Part shown: positions 26,305 to 34,565 of the stretch, in pieces
Numbering within the stretch: the stretch's first letter is position 1
How the letters are laid out: each line of letters begins with the position of its first letter
Origin: Eggerthellaceae bacterium
GTDB taxonomy: Bacteria; Actinomycetota; Coriobacteriia; Coriobacteriales; Eggerthellaceae
Direction of reading: 5' to 3'
DNA length: 64,000 nucleotides
Assembly (NCBI GenBank): GCA_910575165.1
Contig: CAJTDS010000004.1
Location: 166,398-230,397, forward strand
The notes under the pieces: model-generated
The model's input: the letters and a program-made list of their open reading frames with translations, nothing else
Database searches by the model: none
Told to the model about the DNA's origin: nothing
Translations under genes and position numbers: made by a program

Positions 26305-27219
26305 GTGGATACCGTGAAAGGCTTCAAATCGGGATTCGTGACCTTGGTGGGGCGCCCTAATGCGGGCAAGTCCACCCTGGTGAACTCCATCATGGGCCGA
26401 AAAGTTGCCATCACCTCCGGCACAGCCCAGACCACCCGCCATCGTCTTCGGGCGGTGCTTACGGAGCCGGGGTTCCAGATGGTCATGGTGGACACGCCGG
26501 GGCTGCACAAGCCCCACGATGCCCTGGGAGAGGAGCTAAACACCTCAGCGCTCAAGGCGCTCGAGGACGTGGACGTGGTGGCGCTGCTCATAGACGCCTC
26601 GAAGCCCATCGGCCGCGGCGACGAATGGGTGGCGGCCCAGGTGGCTCGAGCCCGCGGCGCCAAGCTGTGCGTGCTGACCAAGACCGACATCGCCTCCCCC
26701 GAAACGGTGGCTGCCCAAGCCGAGGCCGCCCGCGGCCTGGGACAGTGGGATGCCATGGTGGGGCTTTCGGCCGTATCGGGCAGAAACGTGGACGCCTTCG
26801 TCGAGGAGGTGGTGTTCTTCCTGCCCGAAGGGCCGATGTGGTTTCCGGAGGATATGGAGACCGACCAGCCCGAATCGGTGATCGTGGCCGAGTTCATACG
26901 GGAGAAGATCCTGCGCTCGTTCAGGGACGAGGTGCCCCACGCCATCGGCGTTGCCGTGGACAGCATGGAGTACGTGGGCTCCGCCGCCAACGAGCTGTGC
27001 CGCATCTACGCCACCATCTACGTGGAGCGCGACTCGCAGAAGGGCATCATCATCGGCCGCAAGGGCCAGGCGCTGAAGAAGGTGGGCACCGAGGCCCGCG
27101 CCGACCTGGAAGCGCTCCTCGGCTGCAAGGTGTGGCTCGATCTGAACGTGAAGGTCAAGAAGAACTGGCGCCGAGACGCAACGCAGATACGGAAATTCGG
27201 TTATGGCGAGGGGTTATAG
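26305..27219 (+). CDS. era: GTPase Era
   Basis: GTPase that binds 16S rRNA during 30S assembly. G1 GRPNAGKSTLVNS is near residue 13, G3 DTPGLHKP near 60, G4 TKTD near 128. The C-terminal KH domain has GIIIGRKGQALKKVG near 249. It is 304 residues long. GTG start after GGGAAGGGGAG. It completes the phoH-ybeY-dgkA-era group. Confidence 0.96.
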   Translation: MDTVKGFKSGFVTLVGRPNAGKSTLVNSIMGRKVAITSGTAQTTRHRLRAVLTEPGFQMVMVDTPGLHKPHDALGEELNTSALKALEDVDVVALLIDASKPIGRGDEWVAAQVARARGAKLCVLTKTDIASPETVAAQAEAARGLGQWDAMVGLSAVSGRNVDAFVEEVVFFLPEGPMWFPEDMETDQPESVIVAEFIREKILRSFRDEVPHAIGVAVDSMEYVGSAANELCRIYATIYVERDSQKGIIIGRKGQALKKVGTEARADLEALLGCKVWLDLNVKVKKNWRRDATQIRKFGYGEGL

Positions 27220-27291
27220 GGGCAAAACGCGCTCTTTCGGATACAATGGCGCAAACGTCGCTTAAACGTACCAGTTCAAAAGGAGCTTTGC

Positions 27292-28569
27292 ATGAAGTGC
27301 CCCTCCTGCCACAGCGATAACCGAGACGGCGCGAAGTTCTGCAACGAATGCGGAGCGCCGCTCGATGCCCAGCGGGATGCGTCCGCCGAGCGTTCCCCGA
27401 ACAAGTCGTCCTCGTCGGCCGACGACCTCGATGCGGAAGGGAAGACCCGCGTCGTTCGCCCCGACACCTCTGGCGTGGACGAGTGCCTCATCGACTCCAC
27501 CTACGTCCCCCGCTCCCCGAACTGGCGTGCCGGCGACACCATGGAGATCCCCCGCGTCCACGGCTCCGAGGACCAGCAGCCCTCCGCCAAGGCCTACCGC
27601 GCACCTGACGCGCGGCCGAAGAAGTCCGTTGGCCGCCGTATAGGGGTTGCTTTCCTGTGCGTTGCCGTGGTGGCCGCCCTGGCTGCAGCGGGCACCTACC
27701 ATCTGGAGCTTTGGGGCGGCAAGGCGGTGCCCGACGTGACCGGGAAGACCCAGACCGACGCCGAGTACGTACTGGGAGCGAAAGGTTTCGCGGTGCGCGT
27801 GCTGCAGGTTCCCTCCGACGATACCGAGGGCATCGTGCTGCTGACCGACCCTGGCGTGGGAAGCCGGCTGGAGGATGGCGCGGAGGTCATCATCCACGTC
27901 TCGGTGATGCATCGCGTGCCGAACGTCGTCGGGATGTCCCTCGACGAGGCCCGGTCGGCCTTGGCCGAGGAGGGCTACGAGACGGTGGCGGTGCAGACCC
28001 AGCCTTCCACCGAGGCTGAGGGAACGGTGCTCGAGATGACGCCCGAGGCGGACTCCCGAGCCCGCACCACCGACGAGGTGTCCCTTGTGGTGGCCGGGCC
28101 CTACACGGTGCCCAGCGTCGAGGGGATGAGCTACGACGAGGCCTTCTCCGCCTTGGAGTCGGCCGGCTACGTGCCCGTGGTGGCCTACATCGCTGATAAC
28201 AGCGTCGAGGACGGCACCGTGCTCGGGACCGATCCGTCTGCGGAGAGCAAGCTCGACCCCGGTTCGACGGTCACCCTCAACGTCTCGCAGTCGCGGGGGG
28301 CGGAGCTCGTGGAGGTCGCGCTCGGGCTTTTGAACAGCCTTGCCCAGAGCGGCGAGCCTCTGGAGGTGGGCAACACCTACTACAGCATTTCCTCGGTGAA
28401 CTTCGTCGAGTACACGGCCGAGAACACCACCGCGTTCTCCCTGGAAGCCACGCCTTCCATGGTTACCGCCGACGGTAAGACGCTCACCGGCGAGCTTGGG
28501 ACGGTTCTCGGTGCCATGACCTGGACTTCCGACAACCATATAGAGACTATCACCGCCCAGGCGTCCTAA
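27292..28569 (+). CDS. Membrane protein with zinc ribbon and three PASTA domains
   Basis: Residues 3-24 form a zinc ribbon (CPSC, CNEC). A polar linker and a single transmembrane helix follow at about 112-133. Three extracellular PASTA domains start at VPDVTGKTQTDAEYVL (near 145), VPNVVGMSLDEARSAL (near 209) and VPSVEGMSYDEAFSAL (near 273). A C-terminal domain of about 85 residues follows. PASTA domains bind peptidoglycan or muropeptides, but no kinase domain is present, so this is not a PknB-type kinase. AAAAGGAG precedes the ATG, with TACAAT at 27242-27247 as a likely -10. A role in envelope sensing is inference. Confidence 0.85.
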   Translation: MKCPSCHSDNRDGAKFCNECGAPLDAQRDASAERSPNKSSSSADDLDAEGKTRVVRPDTSGVDECLIDSTYVPRSPNWRAGDTMEIPRVHGSEDQQPSAKAYRAPDARPKKSVGRRIGVAFLCVAVVAALAAAGTYHLELWGGKAVPDVTGKTQTDAEYVLGAKGFAVRVLQVPSDDTEGIVLLTDPGVGSRLEDGAEVIIHVSVMHRVPNVVGMSLDEARSALAEEGYETVAVQTQPSTEAEGTVLEMTPEADSRARTTDEVSLVVAGPYTVPSVEGMSYDEAFSALESAGYVPVVAYIADNSVEDGTVLGTDPSAESKLDPGSTVTLNVSQSRGAELVEVALGLLNSLAQSGEPLEVGNTYYSISSVNFVEYTAENTTAFSLEATPSMVTADGKTLTGELGTVLGAMTWTSDNHIETITAQAS

Positions 28570-28576
28570 GGGGACC

Positions 28577-29401
28577 ATGGCGTCCCCGACCTACAGGACT
28601 CGCGGCATCGTGGTGCGCAAGCGCGCCTTGGGCGAGGCGGATTTGGTGGTGTCCCTTCTCGACGAAAGCGGTGCGAAGGTGGCGGCGGTCGCCAAGGGGG
28701 CCCGCAAGCCGGCGAGCACGTTCAGCTCTCGGTTGGAGCTGTTCAGCAGCGTCGACGTGCTGCTAGCCCGGGGTCGTACCCTCGATATCGTGAAGGAGGC
28801 GCGCCTGGTGCGGGGCCATGGCGCTTTGCGCTGCGATTACGAGCTGACCCTGGCAGCGTCGGTGGCGGCCGACGCAGTTGACCACCTCGCTCAGGAGTCC
28901 TTGGAGCAGCAGCGCATCTTCCCCATGACCGAGGCGCTGCTTACGGTCATGGAGGGTGCGTCTCCCGCGTCGGGTGCCGCCCTCGCCGCCGCTTTCCTGC
29001 TGAAAGCGCTTGCGACGTTCGGCTACCGTCCCGCCTTGGACGCTTGCGCTGCGTGCGGCGCTCCCGTGTCGCTTGCTCGGGCGGATGGCCAAAATGCGGG
29101 GGGCTATCCCGGCAACCCGTTTCCGTCGGCCCCTTTCTCGGTGGGAGAGGGAGGGGTGCTCTGCCCCGGTTGCGCGTCGCAGCTGCAGGCCCAGCCTGTC
29201 TCCGCCCTCACCCTGGCTAACGCCCAGACGATGATAGAGTCGACGTTCTCGGCGTTGGCCGTCCGCCCGCCGACGCCTGCGGAAACCGTCGATCTCCTCC
29301 GCCTGGCCAACCTGTGGATGGGCTACCATACGGGCATCCGTTTGAAGTCGCTGGAGCAGCTGGTGCTCGGCTTGCAGCGCTGCCACGGCGGCGTTCTTTG
29401 A
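28577..29401 (+). CDS. recO: DNA repair protein RecO
   Basis: Recombination mediator that loads RecA with RecF/RecR. N-terminal OB fold (RTRGIVVRKRALGEADLVVSL, residues 6-26) and ARKPASTFSSRLELFS near 42. The zinc site is CAAC near 156-159 and CPGC near 196-199. The 274-residue length is normal, with a Gly/Pro-rich insert between the two CxxC pairs. AAGGGGA precedes the ATG, seven bases after the PASTA gene. Confidence 0.93.
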   Translation: MASPTYRTRGIVVRKRALGEADLVVSLLDESGAKVAAVAKGARKPASTFSSRLELFSSVDVLLARGRTLDIVKEARLVRGHGALRCDYELTLAASVAADAVDHLAQESLEQQRIFPMTEALLTVMEGASPASGAALAAAFLLKALATFGYRPALDACAACGAPVSLARADGQNAGGYPGNPFPSAPFSVGEGGVLCPGCASQLQAQPVSALTLANAQTMIESTFSALAVRPPTPAETVDLLRLANLWMGYHTGIRLKSLEQLVLGLQRCHGGVL

Positions 29402-29449
29402 GCTTGCGCACCGCCGTGCCGGCGCCGCTGTAACGAGAGGAACTGTTCT

Positions 29450-29704
29450 ATGTATACCTACAAGACCCGCGGGGTTTGCTCGCGATCCATCGATGTGGCC
29501 CTTGACGGCGATACCGTTGCGGACGTGCGGTTCCAAGGGGGGTGCGACGGCAACCTCAAGGCCGTCTCCAAGCTGGTGCGGGGCATGAGCGTCGACGAAG
29601 TGGCACGCCTCCTCGAGGGCAATACCTGCGGAAACAGGCCCACCTCCTGCGCCGATCAGTTGGTGCGGGCCTTGAGGGAGGCGCAGACGCAGGGGAAAGC
29701 TTAA
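29450..29704 (+). CDS. TSCPD domain protein (TIGR03905-like)
   Basis: Small protein of 84 residues starting YTYKTRGVCSRSI, with FQGGCDGNLKAVSKLVRGM and CGNRPTSCADQLVRAL. This matches a short family of uncharacterised proteins with a TSCPD domain, whose larger members occur at the C-terminus of B12-dependent ribonucleotide reductases. Conserved Cys residues at about 9, 29, 59 and 66 suggest metal or redox roles; that is inference. GAGAGGAACTG precedes the ATG. Confidence 0.8.
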   Translation: MYTYKTRGVCSRSIDVALDGDTVADVRFQGGCDGNLKAVSKLVRGMSVDEVARLLEGNTCGNRPTSCADQLVRALREAQTQGKA

Positions 29705-29768
29705 GCCGCCTTAAGGGTTGCGTAAAGGTTATCGGAGCGCCGTTCTTTCGCCGAACGAGGTCTACAAT
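29700..29768 (+). promoter_or_regulatory. Promoter region of the VanRS-like pair with direct repeats
   Basis: CTTAAG occurs at 29700-29705 and 29710-29715, followed by TAAAGG at 29723-29728: tandem half-sites at about one helical turn, as OmpR/PhoB-type regulators bind. TACAAT at 29763-29768 is a likely -10. This suggests autoregulation, not shown. Confidence 0.4.
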
Positions 29769-29820
29769 GGGCCGATGGCCCGAGGGGGGCCTGCGAATGC
29801 GGAAGGAGCCTGTCGGCGTC

Positions 29821-30510
29821 ATGTCATCACAAGGCCATATCGCGATCTGCGACGACGAGCAAGCCATCGCCGACCTGGTCAGCCAGCTGCTGGAAACGCA
29901 AGGGTTCGACACCACGGTGTTCTACAACGGCGCCGACCTCGTATCGGCTTGCGACCACGTGTCCTTCGACCTCGTCGTGCTCGATATCATGATGCCGGGC
30001 ATCGACGGCATAGAGTGCTGCCGGCGCATCCGCCGCAAGAGCCGCGTCCCCATCATCTTCCTCACCGCCAAGGACAGCGAGGCGGACAAGGTGGTCGGCT
30101 TCGAGCTGGGGGCCGACGATTACGTGGTGAAGCCCTTCAAGCCGCGCGAGCTCGTGGCCCGTATCAGGGCCCGCATGCGCACCGACGAGACCTCCGACGA
30201 GGTTCGCGGCGAATCGCTCGAGCGCGGAGGGCTGGTGCTGCGGGAGCGGGAGCACGTGGCGCTGCTCTTCGACGAGGAGCTGTCGCTTACGCCGAAGGAG
30301 TTCGGCATCCTGTCCGTGCTGCTGCGAAACGCGGGGAGCCCCGTTTCGTCCCAGGCGATATTCGAGGACGTGTGGAGCGAGCCGGCGGACGAATCCAGCA
30401 ACAACACCGTGATGGTCCATATCCGCCATCTGCGCAAGAAGCTCGCCGACATCGACTCGTCCCAAGCCTTCATCGAGACGGTGTGGGGCGTGGGCTACCG
30501 CATTCCCTAG
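29821..30510 (+). CDS. VanR-like response regulator (OmpR/PhoB family)
   Basis: The receiver domain has acidic residues DDE near residue 10, phosphoacceptor Asp in VVLDIMMPG near 53, T in FLTAKD near 80 and Lys in VVKPFKP near 103. The C-terminal winged helix contains LSLTPKEFGILSVLL, NNTVMVHIRHLRKKL and ETVWGVGYRIP. The overall pattern is close to VanR of enterococcal vancomycin resistance (LSLTPTEF, NNTITVHIRHLREK, KTVWGVGYKI). Start ATG 29821 (GGAAGGAG 12 bases upstream), or ATG 29797 with GAGGGGGG six bases upstream. Paired with the downstream kinase. No vanHAX genes are in the window. Confidence 0.88.
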   Translation: MSSQGHIAICDDEQAIADLVSQLLETQGFDTTVFYNGADLVSACDHVSFDLVVLDIMMPGIDGIECCRRIRRKSRVPIIFLTAKDSEADKVVGFELGADDYVVKPFKPRELVARIRARMRTDETSDEVRGESLERGGLVLREREHVALLFDEELSLTPKEFGILSVLLRNAGSPVSSQAIFEDVWSEPADESSNNTVMVHIRHLRKKLADIDSSQAFIETVWGVGYRIP

Positions 30511-30524
30511 GGCGGGCTGCCGTC

Positions 30525-31688
30525 GTGGACCGGTCGATCATCGCGCGGGAGCGCGCCAATCAGAGCAGGAGCCTCCAGGCAAAGGCGTCGCGCCGCGTGC
30601 TGGCAGGGCTGCTGCTCTTCCTCGTCACCTACGGCGGCGCGTGCGCCACCTTGACGTACTGCCTGATCGAGTGGGTCGTTCCCGGTATCTTCGGGTCCGT
30701 CTGGGCGCTAGGCGCCCGCTTCGTGCTGGGTATCTGGTCCTTTTTGGCCTTCGTCGGCCTGGTGCTGGGGCTGTATCTGGTGGCGAAGACCGGAATACGA
30801 TACGTGGTGCGTCGCTTCGACGAGCTGTTCTCTGCCATGGCCGACGTCGCGGGCAAGCGGGAAGGCTCCATCGCCCTGCCGCGAGGGCTTGAGCCGGCGC
30901 AGGAGGTGCTCAATGCGCTGAAGGAGGAGGCGGAGCAGAACGAGCGCGCCGCCGCAGCCGCCGAGGAACGCAAAGACGAGCTGGTCGCCTACCTTGCCCA
31001 CGACATCAAGACACCCCTCACCTCCATCATCGGCTACCTGGCGCTGCTGGACGAGTCCCCCGACCTTCCCGGGGACATTCGACGCCGCTACATCGCCACG
31101 GCGCTTTCCAAGTCCTACCGTCTGGAAGAGCTCATGAGCGATTTCTTCGAGATCACCCGCTACAACCTGCAGACCATCCCCATCGAGCGGTCGTCCTTCG
31201 ACGGGGCGCTGTTCGTGAATCAGATCATCGACGAGCTGTACCCGGTGGTGCAGGCGCGGGGCCTGCAAGTGGTTTACGACGGCCCTGCGAGCTTCGAGGT
31301 GTTCGCCGATGCGAGCCATGTGGCGCGCGTGCTGAACAACGTGCTGCGAAATGCCCTGGCCTACGCCGACGCCCGGACCGAGGTCCGCGTCCGCACGTCG
31401 CTTACGGTGGGGCAGGGCAACTTCCTGTGGTGGGAGCTCACGGTGACCGACAAGGGCCGCGAGCTGTCGCCCGAGCATATCGAGCGCATCTTCGAGCGCT
31501 TCTTCCGCGCCGACGACGCCCGTCCCACGGCCACGGGAGGCGGGGCCGGGCTGGGGCTTGCCATTGCTCGCGAGATCACGCGCGCCCACGGCGGCGACAT
31601 CTACGTGCAGAGCGCGGCGGGCATCACGTCGTTCACCGTGTGGATTCCCCAGGGGGCCGTCGTCTCGGGGGAGCCGTCGCAGGCGTAG
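30525..31688 (+). CDS. VanS-like sensor histidine kinase
   Basis: Two N-terminal transmembrane helices (about residues 26-48 and 60-85) flank a short extracellular loop, followed by a HAMP-like linker. The H box is YLAHDIKTPLTSIIGYLALL (near 155-174), then FFEITRYNLQTIPI near 207. N box VLNNVLRNALAYA (near 270), and ATP lid with GGGAGLGLAIAREIT (near 340). The H box and ITRYNLQTI match VanS closely. GTG 30525 follows the regulator by 14 bases. The signal is unknown; a cell-wall signal is plausible given the envelope protein encoded next. Confidence 0.88.
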   Translation: MDRSIIARERANQSRSLQAKASRRVLAGLLLFLVTYGGACATLTYCLIEWVVPGIFGSVWALGARFVLGIWSFLAFVGLVLGLYLVAKTGIRYVVRRFDELFSAMADVAGKREGSIALPRGLEPAQEVLNALKEEAEQNERAAAAAEERKDELVAYLAHDIKTPLTSIIGYLALLDESPDLPGDIRRRYIATALSKSYRLEELMSDFFEITRYNLQTIPIERSSFDGALFVNQIIDELYPVVQARGLQVVYDGPASFEVFADASHVARVLNNVLRNALAYADARTEVRVRTSLTVGQGNFLWWELTVTDKGRELSPEHIERIFERFFRADDARPTATGGGAGLGLAIAREITRAHGGDIYVQSAAGITSFTVWIPQGAVVSGEPSQA

Positions 31689-31815
31689 GGTTTCAGGCGG
31701 CGCATCGCTGCGCCCGACGGCATGCTGTGGCATTTCGGGTTTTGCGTGCGCCGTGTTGAAATGTCGGCTTTGTTTTTGCTAGGGTAGCCGAGAAAACTGA
31801 CGCGCAACAAGGAGC

Positions 31816-34359
31816 ATGTTGCCTGGCGTAGCCCAGGCGAGTGCTCGAACGGGGTTCTCGATGACACTTTCGCCTTGCGCCCGCTTCGGCGGTGCTTCGC
31901 TTTCCTCACGGGCGGCATTCGCCGCCGTTCTTTCGCTGCTGCTGGCTTCGGTCTTGTGCTTGCCGGCCGCATCTGCCCCTGGGCGGGCATGGGCCGACGA
32001 GGCCGGCGCGCCTGCGTGGGACGATGCCCCGGGGGCTTCCAGTCCCGAAGAGCGTCTGTCCTACCTGCGGGAGCTTGCCGAAGGGGGCAACGTCACCATT
32101 CACGTTATGGCGTTCATGAGCTCCGACGCTATCCTGGTGGAGAGCGACGGTCGGTTCGGGCTGGTGGATGCGGGCGAGGACGACGACTATCCGGACGGGT
32201 CCGACCCCCGCTACCCGCTTCGCGACGGCATCATCATAGGAGAGGGCCACGAAGACGAGCTCATCGCCTACATGAAGTCGCTCGGCGTGACCTCCGGGAA
32301 CCTGGAGTTCGTGCTGGGTACCCATCCCCATTCCGACCATATCGGCGCGCTGGACGAGGTCATCTACGAGTTTCAGCCCTCGCGGGTGTATTTGATGGAG
32401 TACCAGGACTCCTACGTGACGAGGCCCGACGATCTGTGGGACAACCTGTACGTTTACGACCACGTTCTGCAGGCGACGGCCGATACCGGGGCGGTGCTCG
32501 TGCGATCCTTCGACGAGGCGGCCCCCGTCATCCCCGCTTCTCGCGAGGATGCGCCCGAACCCGATTCTCCCGGGGATGCCGAAGGAGCCCCCGGTACCGG
32601 CGAGGATGCTCCGGTCGCCTTCGGCGAGCCTGCGGACGACTCCGGCGATTCCCTCATCGGAAACCCCGTCTTCATGCTGGGAAGCGCGCTTATCGAGGTC
32701 ATGAACTATTCCGAGGACTACAAGCATACGCCGAAGCCGGACGCGAACTACTTCTCTCTGGGCGTCAAGGTGAGCGCGGGAGGCAAATCGGGTTTTCTTG
32801 CCGGGGATATCAACAATTACGGAGACGGGGACGAAACAATGCTTGCGCCGCTAGTGGGCAAGGTGGACTTCCTCAAGCTGGGCCATCACGGCGGAGCCGG
32901 ATCGAACACCTCGGACTACCTGCGGACGCTGAGCCCTTCGGTCGTGATGCAGACCTCCGATTTCCCGGGAGCCTCGCAGGCGCTGGTCGACGACTCCCTG
33001 AAGCTGGGGTATCGCTACTACGATTCCGCCGTGGTGACCGAAAAGGGCTTGCCCGCCCTTGCCGTTACCTTCGAGGACGGTCGGCTTACGACAAATATCG
33101 CGGTCGAAGGCTACCGCGTGCGGAGCCGCTCATCCTCCCCGCATTACTATCTGTTCAGGAACTTCGCTCCCGTGCGCTATTCCGGTATCGTCGAGGACCA
33201 AGACCGACGGTTCTTCTTCAAGAACAGCTTCGTGGCCTTGGAGGACGCCTGGTATACGGACGGGTCGGGTACGTACCGGCTGGACTCCGACGGTCTTCCC
33301 CTTGAGGGGTTCCAAACCGTCGACGGCAAGCGCTACTGCTTCGACGAGGAAACCGGGGCGCTGCTGAAGGGGCCGCAGTGGATCGAGGACGGCACCTCTC
33401 GGTTCCGGGTAACCGCCGACGGTTCCTTCGCGTCGGGCTGGCATCTTGTCGAGGGGCTGTGGTACTGGCTCGACCCGCAGACCTATGCGATGGCCACGGG
33501 CTGGCTTGAGGTGGATGGCAAACGCTACGTGCTCGAGGATGACGGCGCCATGGCTGCGGACCGGTGGGTTCTGCACGACGGCCAGCGATACTGGGCTTCG
33601 GCTTCCGGCGCCTTGTCCGCAGGGTGGAGGCTCGTCGGCGATCGGTGGTATTGGCTCGACCCGCAGACCTATGCGATGGCCACGGGCTGGTACAAGGTGA
33701 ACGGCGAGTGGAACTGGTCTGATTCCGAAGGCGTATGGCATCCGAACGAGTGGAAACGTGACGCTGCCGGCTGGTGGTACGCCTGGGCCGACGGAACGTA
33801 CCCGACAAGCTCCTGGCAGCTTATCGACGGCGAATGGTACCGCCTCGACGGTTCGGGCTATATATGCACCGGATGGTGTCTTGCCGGCGGCCGCTGGTAC
33901 TATCTGGCTGGCGACGGAGCCATGCGCATCGGCTGGCAGAGAGTGGATGGTGAATGGTACTACCTGGGAGATTCCGTCGATGACGGCGCTATGCGAACCG
34001 GCTGGCAGAAGGTGTCGGGGCAGTGGTACTTCCTCGAGGACAGCGGCGCCATGGCCACGGGCTGGAAGCGCATCGGCGGTGCGTGGTACTACCTGACGGG
34101 GTCGGGTTCCATGGCCGTCGGCTGGCAGAAAGTGGGCGGCGAGTGGTACTACCTGGGCGACTCGCCCGATGACGGCGCAATGCGCACCGGCTGGCAGAAG
34201 GTGGGCGGCACGTGGTACTTCCTGCACGAGTCCGGCGCTATGGCGCATAGCTCCTGGGTGGGAAGCTACTATGTGGACGGGTCGGGGGCCATGGTTACCG
34301 ACGCATGGGTGGACGGCTACTACGTCGACGCGACGGGCCGTTGGGACCCTTCGAAGTAG
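31816..34359 (+). CDS. Secreted Pce-like phosphorylcholine esterase: metallo-beta-lactamase domain plus choline-binding-type repeats
   Basis: A signal peptide ends near AWA|DE. The next 330 residues are a metallo-beta-lactamase domain with LVDAGEDDDYPDGSDPRYPL, THPHSDHIGALDEV, LWDNLYVYDHVLQ, FLAGDINNYGDGDE, GKVDFLKLGHHGG and SPSVVMQTSD. These segments follow in the same order as in pneumococcal Pce/CbpE, which removes phosphorylcholine from teichoic acid. An acidic Pro-rich insert (EDAPEPDSPGDAEGAPG region, near 240-270) interrupts it. From about residue 470 to the end some 15 repeats of the GW...WYYL...GAM type follow. The start is uncertain: AAGGAG at 31809 is one base from ATG 31816, better spaced for TTG 31819, and ATG 31861 is also possible. 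TTGAAA/TAGGGT at 31756/31780 is a likely promoter. Confidence 0.82.
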   Translation: MLPGVAQASARTGFSMTLSPCARFGGASLSSRAAFAAVLSLLLASVLCLPAASAPGRAWADEAGAPAWDDAPGASSPEERLSYLRELAEGGNVTIHVMAFMSSDAILVESDGRFGLVDAGEDDDYPDGSDPRYPLRDGIIIGEGHEDELIAYMKSLGVTSGNLEFVLGTHPHSDHIGALDEVIYEFQPSRVYLMEYQDSYVTRPDDLWDNLYVYDHVLQATADTGAVLVRSFDEAAPVIPASREDAPEPDSPGDAEGAPGTGEDAPVAFGEPADDSGDSLIGNPVFMLGSALIEVMNYSEDYKHTPKPDANYFSLGVKVSAGGKSGFLAGDINNYGDGDETMLAPLVGKVDFLKLGHHGGAGSNTSDYLRTLSPSVVMQTSDFPGASQALVDDSLKLGYRYYDSAVVTEKGLPALAVTFEDGRLTTNIAVEGYRVRSRSSSPHYYLFRNFAPVRYSGIVEDQDRRFFFKNSFVALEDAWYTDGSGTYRLDSDGLPLEGFQTVDGKRYCFDEETGALLKGPQWIEDGTSRFRVTADGSFASGWHLVEGLWYWLDPQTYAMATGWLEVDGKRYVLEDDGAMAADRWVLHDGQRYWASASGALSAGWRLVGDRWYWLDPQTYAMATGWYKVNGEWNWSDSEGVWHPNEWKRDAAGWWYAWADGTYPTSSWQLIDGEWYRLDGSGYICTGWCLAGGRWYYLAGDGAMRIGWQRVDGEWYYLGDSVDDGAMRTGWQKVSGQWYFLEDSGAMATGWKRIGGAWYYLTGSGSMAVGWQKVGGEWYYLGDSPDDGAMRTGWQKVGGTWYFLHESGAMAHSSWVGSYYVDGSGAMVTDAWVDGYYVDATGRWDPSK

Positions 34360-34455
34360 CGGACGCCAGGCATCGGCGTGGTCGTTTCGTGAGGGGCGGC
34401 GTTGCCGTTTGCGATGGTCTATACTGACTAGTCGTCCGCGATTCGGACGCACATA

Positions 34456-34553
34456 CTCATCAAGAGCCGGGGGAGAGAGTTGGCTCACCGATCCCGGCGC
34501 CAACCTGGCTTCGCGCCTGCAAGCCAAGGTGGTCCAGCCGACAGCGATGAAGG
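34456..34553 (+). promoter_or_regulatory. SAM riboswitch-like leader of metK (SAM-I/S-box type)
   Basis: CTCATC (34456-34461) can close a basal stem with GATGA (34546-34550). The interior has CAAGAG...GGGGAGAGAG, then GGCTC..CGATCCCGGCGCCAACC and GCAAGCCAAGGTGG, matching the SAM-I core order though with changes. The 3' strand of the basal stem abuts the AAGGAGG ribosome binding site (34550-34556), suggesting translational control. TATACT at 34420-34425 is a likely -10. Its position before the SAM synthetase gene supports the call. Confidence 0.7.
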
Positions 34554-34565
34554 AGGAAACGCCTT

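Noticed and set aside
27292..28569. A PknB-type Ser/Thr kinase
   Set aside because: Three PASTA domains and a transmembrane helix are present, but the cytoplasmic part is only a zinc ribbon and linker with no kinase motifs.
29821..34359. A vancomycin resistance cluster
   Set aside because: Only regulator-like genes are present. No D-Ala-D-Lac ligase, VanH or VanX homologue follows.
34456..34553. An actinobacterial SAM-IV riboswitch
   Set aside because: The arrangement of the core segments is closer to SAM-I than to the SAM-IV pattern, although only a covariance scan could settle it.
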